The position numbers and the translations under genes were made by a program. From positions 310,001 to 374,000 of the forward strand of contig JAWWNJ010000037.1 of NCBI GenBank assembly GCA_037176885.1: DNA of 64,000 nucleotides, read 5' to 3'. This document shows, in pieces, positions 11,795-23,000 of the stretch (position 1 is the stretch's first letter; each line of letters starts with the position of its first letter). The stretch is from Favolaschia claudopus. Its lineage: Eukaryota > Basidiomycota > Agaricomycetes > Agaricales > Mycenaceae. Below the pieces are notes generated by a model. That model did not search any database, was not told the DNA's origin, and was given only the letters and a program-made list of their open reading frames with translations.

Positions 11795-12276
11795 ATGGCG
11801 CAGAACAAGTCGAGAAACTCGTATTCTCTCCTGCCGCTCGGCGGAGAAGCTGGGAAGCCGCGCAAAGCCTGCTGCAATTGCCGGTTCGTTTTCATTCTCG
11901 CTCGTCTCTGAATACGTCCCGTCAACCTGTATACAGGCGTCGCAAAATTGTGAGTAGCCGGTCGTAATCGCAGAGCTTGAAAGCCTTGAACATCTGTCAA
12001 TTCTGCTCCACGCCAGAAATGTGATGGCGGCCGCCCAGAATGCAAAAATTGCCTGACGTCTCTTGGGTTCCGTGACTGCGAGTACGACGACGACGACGGG
12101 CCGACACAGTCTCAAATGCTGCAAGGTCCTCCGTCCTATTCCCCGACTGTCTATGTTTTCTTGTGCTGAGATCATCATATGCAGAACAAATTGCCGTGGT
12201 CGAGGCGCGAATCGAAGAACTGAGGAATCCACAAAAAGCGCCACCGGACATGTCGTTCGCGCCCAGGCTCATCTAG
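11795..12276 (+). CDS. Zn2Cys6 binuclear-cluster DNA-binding protein, short form
   Basis: Fungal transcription-factor DNA-binding domain, about 100 residues, nuclear by family. Exons 11795-11883, 11937-11949, 12017-12125 and 12185-12276 join in phase. The six cysteines follow C-x2-C-x6-C-x6-C-x2-C-x8-C, with CCNCRRRKIKCDGG, RPECKNC and RDCEY. An acidic patch and a dimerisation helix QMLQEQIAVVEARIEEL follow, as in Agaricomycete regulators. Exon 2 is a 13-base microexon supplying RRKI in the middle of the cluster. The frame stops soon after the helix (PPDMSFAPRLI), so the long middle and activation regions normally seen in full regulators are missing. Downstream sequence to about 12530 shows no convincing continuation. 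It may be a truncated gene or a natural DNA-binding-only form. It lies just upstream of the SKN1/KRE6-like gene, same strand. Confidence 0.7.
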
Positions 12277-12652
12277 GGAGAGAATTGTTCCTAACGGATT
12301 CAGACTTCTGGGTATGACACAGATAAAGCACTGTCTGCAGTCATCGCATGGGAAGCGGAATCATTTTCGTCTTTCCGCTTTGAATCCGAAGCTATTCGTG
12401 GACGGTATCCCTCACTCTATTTTGAATGCATTTGAGGGTCAGTGCGTGCGCTTCATTACCCAAGTTGCTAAGTTATTTATGTCTGACTCTTTTTTCGTCT
12501 CAGCAGTCAGATCTATTTTAAACCTGTGAGACACCCGCAGTTTTAACTTTACTATCATTGGCACCTAATTATTCAACCGCTTTGCCACGATGCGACATTG
12601 TACGTCAGTCAACCACCTTGGCTCTCTCACTACTCGCTCTCATCGCACGACC
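12277..12652. other. Intergenic region upstream of the glucan-synthesis gene
   Basis: 376 bases, AT-rich in the second half. No convincing coding continuation of the Zn2Cys6 gene was found. It likely carries the promoter of the gene starting at 12653. Confidence 0.45.
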
Positions 12653-14940
12653 ATGTCTACCCAGTCAGCTCGTCGCCCAGTCAGAAGACGCGTGCCGGAG
12701 GATCAACCCTATGCGTACACCACCGTATCGACACCGCGAGCTTTGCCAATCGGGTCACTTACATCCGCGTCTCCTACCTCGACGGCCCAATATCAGCCTC
12801 GTCCGCGAAACACGAGCGGTTCAGCAATGGTCCAGCAAATGGCCAGAGGTTCTATTGGATCCGGTTACGGACCCTACGCAGTACGCGTCAAATAATTTCC
12901 ATATCACAGGACCGACTTTCATCTTCCACAGCACGACCCCAGCGTCGAGCGTGTCAAACCCAGCCGCGGCACAACGCAACCCATCCCTCCAAACATGCCG
13001 CCCCCTCCCCGACCCAACCTCGCCCGAACCGAAACCGTCAACACCCAGTGGGACAAAGACCTCCAACTCGATGACGCCCTGCACGATCCCAACTCCCGCA
13101 CCACGGACAACATTTCACATAAATTCTTCTTCTCCGCCCGCGGCTGGATCAACGCCACCGCCCTCATCCTCATCCTCGGCGGCCTCGTCGCCCTCTTCGC
13201 CGCATACCCCGTAATCGTGCATCTCACGCATCCAGACCCGAAGATCATCGGATTCAATTTGGGCGGAATTAATGCATCTGGACAGGTTCCCGAGTTGGAG
13301 AGTTTTCCGTCGTTGATAGATCCTGATACGCCGGCAGAGGCGTATACGTTCACTGGCGCTGATGGGAAGCAGTATGATTTGGTGTTTTCCGACGAGTTTA
13401 ACAATGAGGGACGGACGTTTTATCCTGGAGATGATCCTTATTGGGAGGCAGGTGTGTTGATCTTTCATTAAAATCATTTTGAAGCGACTTGACATTTACT
13501 CGATCCAGTGGATCTGCACTATTGGCCCACGAACGATCTTGAGTGGTATGATCCCGCTGTATGTTCAGAATTGACTGGATGTCCGAAAAAAAATGACGAG
13601 TTGATCAGGCGGTCACGACGCGAGATGGAAAACTGGTTATCACTCTTTCTGAAATGAACACACACGATTTGAACTTTCAAAGTGGTGAGACGTCCGTGTT
13701 TGAATAGTTTCTTGTACACACTCACTACCAATGATGCCCGTTGACAGGAATGCTCGCGTCGTGGAATCAAATATGCTTCACAACAGGCTACATCGAAGTC
13801 TCGATCAGTCTTCCTGGCGCGCCGACTCAAGTTGGCTTTTGGCCTGGAGCTTGGACGATGGGAAACCTCGGACGTGCTGGTTATGGGGCGACAACAGAGG
13901 GAATGTGGCCTTATACCTACGCGGCGTACGTACTCGTATGACTTTTCCTTCATGGTTACAATTTACTTAAATATATATAGCTGCGATCTCGGAACATTCC
14001 CTAACCAAACCAGACACGACGGCTCGCCATCCTCAACTGTCCAAGACCAACTCAGCTTCCTGCCCGGCCAACGGCTCTCTGCATGTACCTGCCCCGGCTC
14101 CGACCACCCCGGTCCCTCCACCTCTACCGGTCGCGGGGTTCCAGAAATCGACATCATCGAGGCACTAGTCGAAATCGACAACACCCCTCCAAACTTCCGT
14201 GGTCAAGTATCTCAAAGCTACCAGGTCGCACCTTACAACGCCCAACGGCAATTCAACAATGATTCCAGTGCGACTCCGATCCAGAATGCAACCATAACGA
14301 AGTTCAACAATTATATCGGGGACGAGTTTCAGCAGACGGTGTCCGCGTTGACCTATATTGATTCGAGTTTCTATGGAGGGCAGGCGTATGCGCCGTATGG
14401 TATTGAGTGGTTTTCGGATCCGGATAATCGCGAGGATGGGTACATCACTTGGTATAGCAATGGTTCGAAGACGTGGACTTTGACCGCGGATACCATTGGG
14501 GCGGATAGTACGTCCCAGGTGTCTTCGCGGTTAGTTTCAGAGGAACCTATGGTGAGTGAACATACCTCTATTCAATGAAACTATGTATCGAGCTATTCAA
14601 TTGCAATTTGCGCAGTATATAGTCCTGAACCTAGGCATATCCCCGTCCTTCCAAGGGCAAGACTACGCGCACATGGTCTTCCCGGCAGAGATGTTTATAG
14701 ACTACGTCCGCGTATATCAGCTTCCCGATGTGAAAGACGGATTGACTTGCGATCCGCCTACTCACCCTACGGCAGATTATATCAATCAGTGCGTGACTAT
14801 TTCTTCCGCATGTTTTTTCCCTGTCGCTGATTCCTTTCGAACTTGAAAGGCACATATCTGCGTACACCAATCCCAATCTTACTACGTGGGCGGAAGCGGG
14901 GTATACCTTCCCCAGGAATAGTCTTTACGATGGTTGTTGA
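12653..14940 (+). CDS. SKN1/KRE6-type beta-glucan synthesis-associated protein (GH16 fold)
   Basis: Type II membrane protein needed for beta-1,6-glucan assembly in yeast relatives. Exons start 12653-12880, 12932-13451, 13509-13558 and 13609 onward, and end at the TGA at 14938-14940. The cytosolic N-terminus is Ser/Pro-rich (SGYGPYA, PPNMPPPPRPN). One TM helix, TALILILGGLVALFAAY, is followed by the lumenal GH16-like domain: GKQYDLVFSDEFNNEG, LHYWPTNDLEWYDP, GYIEVSISLPG and FWPGAWTMGNLGR. The GH16 signature is PEIDIIEALVE with the E-x-D-x-x-E catalytic pattern. Late blocks include YGIEWFSDP, EEPMYIVLNLGIS, FPAEMFIDYVRVYQ and a terminal YDGC. The first intron (12881-12931) was chosen because it keeps the frame into the PPNMPPPP block. 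Length and domain order match full-length family members. Confidence 0.88.
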
Positions 14941-15252
14941 TGGCGCTCTTTTTCTTGATTCAATTCGCATTTAGATGGTGCCAACATTCATTTCAAGTTG
15001 TTTCCCCATGCATAACCAAGTCGGAATAATCTGCCGATGGCACCATCTCTTTGCGCAAAGATCTGTTTGCATAATGGGTCTTGAACTTGGGGACTGAGAA
15101 TCTTTCATACAATTTCTAACATTGACAATGTTCAAATTACTCTACGGATGTATGCAGATAAAATGTCTAGCGATGAATCATAATACGGTTCGTATGCCTT
15201 GCGTTCAAATGTCGTCGTCGTCGAGTTTTAAATCGCCTGCCGAGGCGAATGG

Positions 15253-17495
15253 TCATGTCGGTCGTTTCGCGAATTTACTTCTCATCCGAAGTTGTGGTCC
15301 ATAGACCCAAAGCAGCCACGGTCTGCGTTGTCAATCAATACAGTGAAATGATACGGAAAAATTTGACTGACGATGGACACCCAATAACAATCGCAATCAC
15401 AGCTAATATCGTATCTCCCTTCCCGTATCCCAACTTCCGATACATCTGCTCTGCGAACAGCGGGAACGCAAATCCAAATAACGAACGAAGGCAGCCTACG
15501 ATTGCCAGCGCTGGTTGAAAAACAAACAAAGGATTCTTCGATGTTCATCGCCCAGGAGCGAGAAGGAGCTCACCAGAAGCAGCATATAGAGCAAAACAGT
15601 CGATGATATAGATTTGTATCGACTGGAAGTTCAGGATAATGCCTGCTCCAATGAAGGCAATTCCCTGAATGATTGGTTGGGCTGAGCTGTTTGGAAATAT
15701 GAATAGAACCACGCACGATGTCCGGCACAATCCAATGTACCTTGGCCTGTACAGACCAACCTGTGAGGAAGAGACCAATTGGTAGTGCAATTGTTCCGGG
15801 AAACATTGAAGCTATGTATAATTTCGTTGAGTAAGGCGTTGAGTAAGGAGCAAAGACGTAGGTAGAGGAGCAGAAAAACACTGACGGACTCGATATTCCG
15901 GTTTTCCTTCACCACCATATTTCGTTCGTAGTCGACTATATATGCGGTCCATCAAGCGGGCGTTAATCTGTGATGCACCGGAAACACCGACACCGAGCGC
16001 GAGGTAGTTGAGTCCGGAGATGCCGACGCTTTGGTGGTAGGCGCCTTGGAACATCAGTGGCATAGACGTCAGGAATACTAGAATTGATTGACGATTTGAG
16101 TGAGCAGATGGGAAATAGAAAGGCGAACGATCAATTCACAATAAAATAAGCCGTAGATGAAGGCCATGTAAAGACCTAGGACTTGTATGATGGGTTCGTT
16201 GTATAATACGATGAAGGGCCGCGTGAGAGCGATTTTCATGATTTTCGTCCACCTTAAATAGAAATAGAAATCAGAATACGCTAAAGACCGCATCAGGCGA
16301 ACGTACGTGCGGTCCTCGCTGAACTTGGTTCGGACATTACGAACAGGACCTTTTTCTGCGTCAAGCGACTTGCGAATCCGCTTAGCTTTTTGTTCGAGAA
16401 GAAATGGGGCATAGGCTATAGAATATGAGAGACAGATACAAGCAGCAACGAGGGAAGGAACTCACATTCTCGAAGAAATAGGATACCTAGTATTTGAATA
16501 CCAGTGTCGACAATCGAGGTTGACCAAAACTGCGACAGTGACGAATAATTAGTCGGATGATTCATCGCTACAAAAAAAAAGCAACTGACCACCCATCTCC
16601 AAGTGGATTTTTCGGCGATAAATGCCCCGCACAGAGGGCCAACGACCGGGCCTAGCAATGGCGCTAACGAATATATTGCCAGGGCCTGGCCCCGTTCCTC
16701 AGCATCCCAGATATCCCCAAGAACGGCACCTCCAGCCTAAAAAGAGTACGTGAGTAGAAACAAAAAAATCGAAAAGCGGTCAGCGCCATGAACTTACAGC
16801 AAGAGGGGCACTTCCACCGAGACCGGCAAGGAATCGAAAGGCCAGAAGTTCACCTGTGTTCTGCGCAAATCCACATGCAAGATTCCAAACCAGATACCAC
16901 AGGTTGGCTCCCTGAATGATTCGATTCCGTCCCTATGGAGGAAGAGTCAGAGATTTGCGAGTCATATCAAAGGCGTGAATTCTCACAAAGATCTCAGACA
17001 ACGGTCCTAGAAACTGCATCTCAAATTCAGACCTTTTGGCGAACGATCAATCGAGGAAATCATACCAACGGGCCGATGGCTGCCACGAGACATGGTCAAA
17101 ATAAGCCGAGAGGGTTGTCAATTAATAAGCTCACCGTATGCAAGAATAAAAATAGAGGTGATTAGGCCAACAATAACGTCATTGTCGACTCCAAAACGCG
17201 TCGCTACCTGGGTACTTGCAGGCGCAATCATACTGGAGGACACGGGGGAAATCAAAGTGAATGCAGAAACGACCAAGGTTGCAGCCCATTTCTTGTTCCT
17301 ACTCCAGCTGAAATTGGGTGGTATTAGATACAACGTCAATAAATGAAAGAACGAGCAACAAACTGGCTTTTTTGGATTCAACGGGTCGTTGGGGCCATCG
17401 AAGTCAACCACGATATCGGACGTGTCTTCCTTCTCGTTCCGAGGTTCGGGGATTTCAACTGTGGGCGAGGGGGATGCTCGCTCTGGCTCTGACAT
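15253..17495 (-). CDS. MFS drug/polyamine-type transporter (copy B)
   Basis: Paralogue of the transporter at 6917-9257, same DHA1-type layout and matching intron positions. The start MSEPERASPSPTVEIPEPRN is followed by VVDFDGPNDPLNPK, NWSRNKKWAATLVVSAFTL, SSSMIAPASTQVATRFG, the motif-C region GPVVGPLCGAFIAEKSTW, and late blocks SMPLMFQGAYHQ, FPLFAEQMYRKLGYG and LRMRSKFAKRPT before a TGA at 15253-15255. All joined exons are open, so the copy looks functional. The first intron (17367-17308) again needs a GC donor to give the NPKNWSR block. Its end faces the end of the SKN1/KRE6-like gene across 312 bases in which nothing was recognised. Substrate unknown; family members export drugs, polyamines or other small cations. 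Confidence 0.85.
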
Positions 17496-18057
17496 GGTTG
17501 AGGAAGGGATGAGAGGGAAGTGTCAAGGATTAGCCGTCACCGTGGAACTCTGAAAAATGGTTCCGGCGTGTTTCCGGCATAGGCGGCAACTTGAAGGAAC
17601 CCGGTCCGACGGAAATCTCCCGACAATTATTTTGCTGTTTTGACAGTTTGCTTGATCAGCCATCCGCTCCGGCACGCAAGCTGCAGAAGAAGTGGCTATT
17701 TTGGGCCACCATAGATACAAACAACCGCTCGCGTCCAAATTTGGCAATTTTGGAGATCAGGCCTAAACTGTCCATCTTTGTCGCTATGCCAGCGGAGGGG
17801 TAGACATTCATAGATTCATGATCTGTTAAGCAGTCATTGCAGCAAAACTCTAGATTCGAGGAGACGGTTTTACATGTGCCTATTTATACAATTTCCGTTA
17901 AGAATACAACGACACAACCATAGTATGCATGTGATGTTATGCGGTTCAGCTCCCGACCACAGATGTTTAACTTGCTTTGAGTCATCATTCAGAGCCGCCA
18001 CCATGCAGGCGACTCAGATATCAGGTCATTGAATTTCAAATTTGCAATAAGACAACA
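17496..18057. other. Intergenic region
   Basis: About 560 bases between the MFS start and the end of the DUF6534 gene, both on minus. It should contain the MFS-B promoter. Only short frames were seen. Confidence 0.5.
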
Positions 18058-19352
18058 TCAATCTGGGTCAGGATGTGACTTCAGGTTTTCTGAGCTCAGC
18101 TCCTCCAGATGTAATGAATCCAGGCGAGGGGTCTATAGGTCAATGAATGGGTATGAGAGCATGAGAGAAAAGATAGAACGTACACTCCGCCCGTAGTCAA
18201 CATGGAATACCACACCAGTGATATTATCTATGCACGAACTAGATCCCCGTTGCTTGAGGGCGTCTTGATTCGGCTCTACCTTACTCCATGCGAAGCCTGA
18301 GAGGAAGGATCCCAATACACTGACCGCATACATTCTTCCTTGCAGGAAAAAGAATATGATGTAGACTGACATACGCGACATTGAGTCGAAGCGTAAAACG
18401 ATTGAAAAAGTTGGCATACCATTATTGCCTTTGAGTAGTGTCACTACCGCAATCAGGGTGGTCGAAGCAACAATACAGCCTGATGTGAGACTGAGTGCGC
18501 CAAGCCGGCGAAGCAGACTATACTCCAGTCAGTTAGCATACATAAACTCCCGACGGAGAACACTCACTTGTGTGTCCAGCGCCCCTTGATAGCCCCCGCA
18601 TCCATTCTATAAAAGGTTCCACTCAGTGCAACGGCTATTAGAAAGTCCGTGACAGCGCAGCTAATGGCCCCGATCCTAGAAGGACATCTCAAGTCAAACC
18701 CATTGGCAGGGAGGACAACAAAAACGTACTGTGTAGCAGTGATTGATTTCCCGTTTGGAGTTCGATGTTTGAGAACCAACGCCGCGGAAGCCCATGAAAA
18801 ACCTAGCTACAGAACATCGAGTCTAGAGCTTGATCGAATTAGAATGAGGGACATACGTGTAGGAAAATGCTGACTACCAGGAATCCAGTTATAATCCGTT
18901 GCTTCGAACTGTGGAATGATAGTTTAACGACCATGGAAAGAAGGCGAGTAGGCGGGTCTCACAGCGAATAGAACAGAGAACATAGAAAGCCTTGCTCTAT
19001 CGAGGCGGCCATGTAAGTCGAAAGAAGAGTGACCGCGATGGGCCAGTATAGGGAATTCCGAAATCCCGCTCCAGTGAGCCCGATACAAGGGTACAACAGG
19101 AGCTCGACATAAGTTTGCCAGCAAATTCCTACTGTGCAAACTGTGTCCGAAAAGATGAGGGCTCCCACACCAATCTTATTCCAGAGAGGTCGATTGGGTC
19201 GGTGAAAGTACTTGATAGCCAGGATTATCTCGAGAATGTAGAACGATAGGTTGACCCAAGACGCCACGAGCGTGATTCTGTTAGCGTCGGTATTCAGCGA
19301 TAGACTCAACGAGAGCGAGAAACACGAACGCGTTCTCGGAGTTTGCTGCCAT
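18058..19352 (-). CDS. DUF6534-type multi-pass membrane protein
   Basis: Basidiomycete integral membrane family of unknown function. From the 5' end, a short first exon (19352-19330, MAANSENA) joins the exon starting at 19277: ITLVASWVNLSFYILEIIL, WNKIGVGALIFSDTVCTVG and YWPIAVTLLSTYMAASIEQ. Further exons give SKQRIITGFLVVSIFLH, GFSWASAALVLKHR and the domain hallmark IGAISCAVTDFLIAVALSG. Then come RWTHKLLRRLGALSL and GRMYAVSVLGSFLSG. The soluble C-tail ends LKSHPDPD before the TGA at 18058-18060. Helix count and the Leu-rich block after RWTHK match DUF6534 proteins, though the N-terminal part is shorter than the usual seven-helix form. The first exon is the least certain part: it rests on phase, a fair GT donor and ATG 19352. 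Confidence 0.7.
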
Positions 19353-20080
19353 GAGCCTCCCACTTCGCAGCCCCCGGATGAAGAACAAAAGAACAGCAAC
19401 TCGGTGGTGGGGGGGAAGAAAGGAAAAGATGGTCCCGACCGTGAAGCCTCGACAAGCGTGATTGAATGATCGTCATGCAGGCGTCGTCTGGCGTCGTGCT
19501 CCATTGGCATTATCCAGCCGTTATTCAATCCGTAATCAATTTCCTGCATACGCGTCCCGCCTATCAGATATGCATGATTGCTCTCCGAGTCCTTTGGGCA
19601 TGCAGAAAGACCTCCTTTGAAAAGCGCCACGAAACATACGCGAGGCCGTCTCTCAAGCACGGACGATGACAGGCCTAGAGAGCGTTGTGCGCGAGTATGG
19701 ATAAAGCTAGGCTATATTCTTCATGTTTTCACTCGGCGTTACCACTGACCTAGAAGAAGAAGAGAAGCAGGCTTCAAGTAGCGAACGAGAAGCATCACAA
19801 AACGGCGATCACACGTGGTACGCCGACAAGTAGAGCCGCCAATCACCCTTCTGCCAGCTTAGGCCGGACGAGCGGAAAGGATTTCCGGGTGTACCAGGCC
19901 TCGGAGGCCTAAGTAGTAACTGAAAGCCTCCGACCTAGTGAGATTCCAGCTTGCTTTGACGACAACGGAATAGAGTGAGGGCTGCGTATTCCAAGAAGAA
20001 AAATGGAACTCCATTCAGTCAATTAATATACAAATCCTTAACGACCTCCCGTGTTCGTGTATACCATACAAATGAAACGC
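19353..20080. other. Intergenic region
   Basis: About 730 bases. It contains a short inverted repeat around 19897-19911 (AGGCCT arms) and, at 19915-19935, a 21-base stretch similar to 59716-59736 beside the KDZ transposase gene. No gene was recognised. Confidence 0.45.
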
Positions 20081-23000
20081 TCAAGCTTCCAAAACACGAT
20101 AAACCTGTAGACAACAATGAGCGTATTGTGTAGGTTCTCCGCGGGATCCCATACCTTTACAATTCCACTCTTCAGATCTTCGAGACGGTAACTCGCAGCC
20201 TCAACCGTCTGCAATGATATGAGATACAGTGAAGACGGTTACCGGTAAGAGAGCAATGACAACACGGACCTGTTGACCAACATGCTGGTTCGCCTGGAAG
20301 ACCCTGATCTTGCTCTTCTTGGGCTCAAATTCGCTCACGATACCGACGAGCGGTTCCCCAGCACCAACAGTCTGACTGTAGGTCGAGAGACCTTTGTGTC
20401 CCTTGAGCTTTGCATCAAACAGGGCGACGACATCGCCAGGCATGATATCGCTCAGTCTCTTCTGCACCGATCCGCCAGACTGGGAGTATATCAGGTAACC
20501 CCATGTCGGCGGCGTGCTACGAGCCGCATTTGGCACCTCATGGAGCGCAGCGTTGACGAAGCCCGAGTAAGTACCATCTCCAATCAACGACTTTTTAGAC
20601 TTCTCGTAGAGCTGCGTCGCCGCTTCGCAAAGGTGCACACCGACGCGTCCCCATATCGCCACGAGATCGTCAGACGAATAATGGACCTCTGTGGCTTTCG
20701 GAGCTGGCGGCCGCTGACTCGATTCCGGGTGAGCGGGTTTTGGAGGCGGAGGCGGAGAGGTTGTGGCTTCGACATCGAACGTTGTATCGATACCGCCGCC
20801 GAAATCAATGGAGCCAGTAGAAAGCGAGGGTAATTCCCACTGTGACGAGGACATACTGTCGATAGAATCTGAGGGTGCGACATCCTGAGGAGGAGGCGGG
20901 ACGCCTCGCGGCGGCGGCCTGGACGAAGGACGAGCTGGAGGTGGCGGCGGAGGTTCGTCAGAGTCCACCATCACAAACTCTTGCGCTGGGGGCTTATTCA
21001 TAGTGGATGTCCTGCGAGGATTGGCACTTGGAACAGGCGGAGCCTCAGCAGACGCCTTCCTTGAAGTCGGCGTAGAGGCCATCTGGCTACTGGCTCTACG
21101 ATTCGGCGGCATGGCAGAGGGAACAGGCGGGCGAGAACTTGGGATGGGCGGCGATGATGGTACGATAGGTGACGCCATGGAAGTACGATGACCGCCAGCC
21201 CTTGAAGGTACAGGAGGAGGAACTTCTTCCTCAGCATCCTCATGCCGTATTTCCTCAATCTCGCTCTCCTCCGCCTCCACTCTTACGCCGTCCTCAGAAT
21301 TCGTCGTCAAACTCTCATGCTCAGAATCAACCTCCTGCGGAGGCGGAGGCGCTCGCGCGGGAGGTGGTGCAACGCGCATTGGTGGTGGCGGCGGAGGCGG
21401 AGACGCAGCTTCACCCCTCACAGGCGGCGCCCGTTGCGCAGGGCCACCCGCTCCAAACGGCATCATCCCCATACGAATGCCGCCCATTCCCGCAAGCTTG
21501 GCCGCAATACGTTCCTTGCGAGCACGCTCCTCTTCCTCTTCATTCTGCGGAGGCTGTTCCTCTTCTTGCGTTGCGGATGCTGGGGTACCTTGATCGTCCT
21601 CAGAGGCACGCTGGCGTGGACGCGGGATTGGTGGAGGAGCACCAAATCTAATGCCCCCAAGTTTCGCCATACGCTCCGCGATCGTGCGCCTCCTCTCCGC
21701 CTCCGGGTCCTCGACTGGTTCAGCGGGAGCTGCTTGTGCCTGCTCTTCGCGTAAGGCAGCAGCGGCTTCCATATCAATCGTCGATCCCCTTCGACTTGGG
21801 CTATGGAACGCTGGGTCGATTGGATCTGTATATTCCCTCGTCAGACATTTTAATCAGCTCAAAAAATGAACACACGGACCCCCTTCATCCTCTTCCAAAA
21901 TCTCCTGTTGTCTTCTCTTCTCAAACGCCGCCGAGTCAGGGGAAAGCATCCCCGACGACCCCGACAAGGGACTGGCTCGAGCCTGTGCTTGTCCGCCAGT
22001 CACAATCGAGGTCGGACGGAAAGGTTTCGCGCGCTCGGATCCTGCCTCTTGCCCGGGAACAGGCGGTATCACACGTCGTGCCCCAGGCGCAGGAACGGGA
22101 ACAGGCGCTGCGATATGTTCGAAAGCCTCGGGTTCCGGCGTCTCGAGCTGCTCGTACTCATCTTCCAGTCTCGGCGGCGGTGGAGACCTCACAGGCAGCG
22201 ACGCGCCATGGACGTGTCTGCCCGCGGGCAACGGAGGTGGGACCTGCACAGGTTCTTCCTCCGATTGCTGTTCCAGCGTATCTTCTTCCTCGTCGGCCTC
22301 GTATTCTGGCTCTAACTGCGGCGGCGGCGGAGGAACACGCATCATCGGTTGACTGCGCCGGTTAGTTGGCAACGGCGGGGAGGACGGGTCCAACTCGTAT
22401 GCACTGTCCGTCTCCTCCTCGTCAGACCTCAGCGCCGGCACGGAACGTGGGGGAGGCGGAATCGAACGACGATGGTCTGAAGGCGGCCGTGGAGGCGGAG
22501 GCGGCGGCGCCTCTTCCTCCTCTTCTTCTTCTTGTTCCTCCTCTTGCTCAGCCTCATATGTGGCAGGAGGCGGAGGAGGCGGGACTGGCACCGAACGCGG
22601 GGGAGGCGGTATTGACCGACGGTGGTCTGAGGGAGGTCGTGCAGGAGGCGGCGGCGGAGCCTCCTCCTCTTCCTGTTGCTCTTCCTCCTCTTCGTCATAT
22701 TCAGCAGGAGGCGCTAAAGGGGCAGGCACCGCACGAGGCGGTGGAATAGACCTTCGATGCTCAGTTCGAGGCGGAGGAGTAGGGGACACTTCCTCCTCGT
22801 CTCCCTCTGCGGTCGGCTCCGAACGCGAAGGAACAGCCACCGGCGCATGCTGGGGCGGCGGCGCGGGAATAGACCGACGATGCTCGACACGAGGCGGGGG
22901 AGCCGGCGGCGATTCCTCCTCCTCGTCGGGTTCATCGTACGTAGGCTGCAGGGCCCGCAACACCGGCGGAGGCACCGCACGCGGGGATTCCTCTTCAGCT

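Noticed and set aside
11672..12244. 190-codon minus-strand frame
   Set aside because: Antisense shadow of the Zn2Cys6 exons and their introns.
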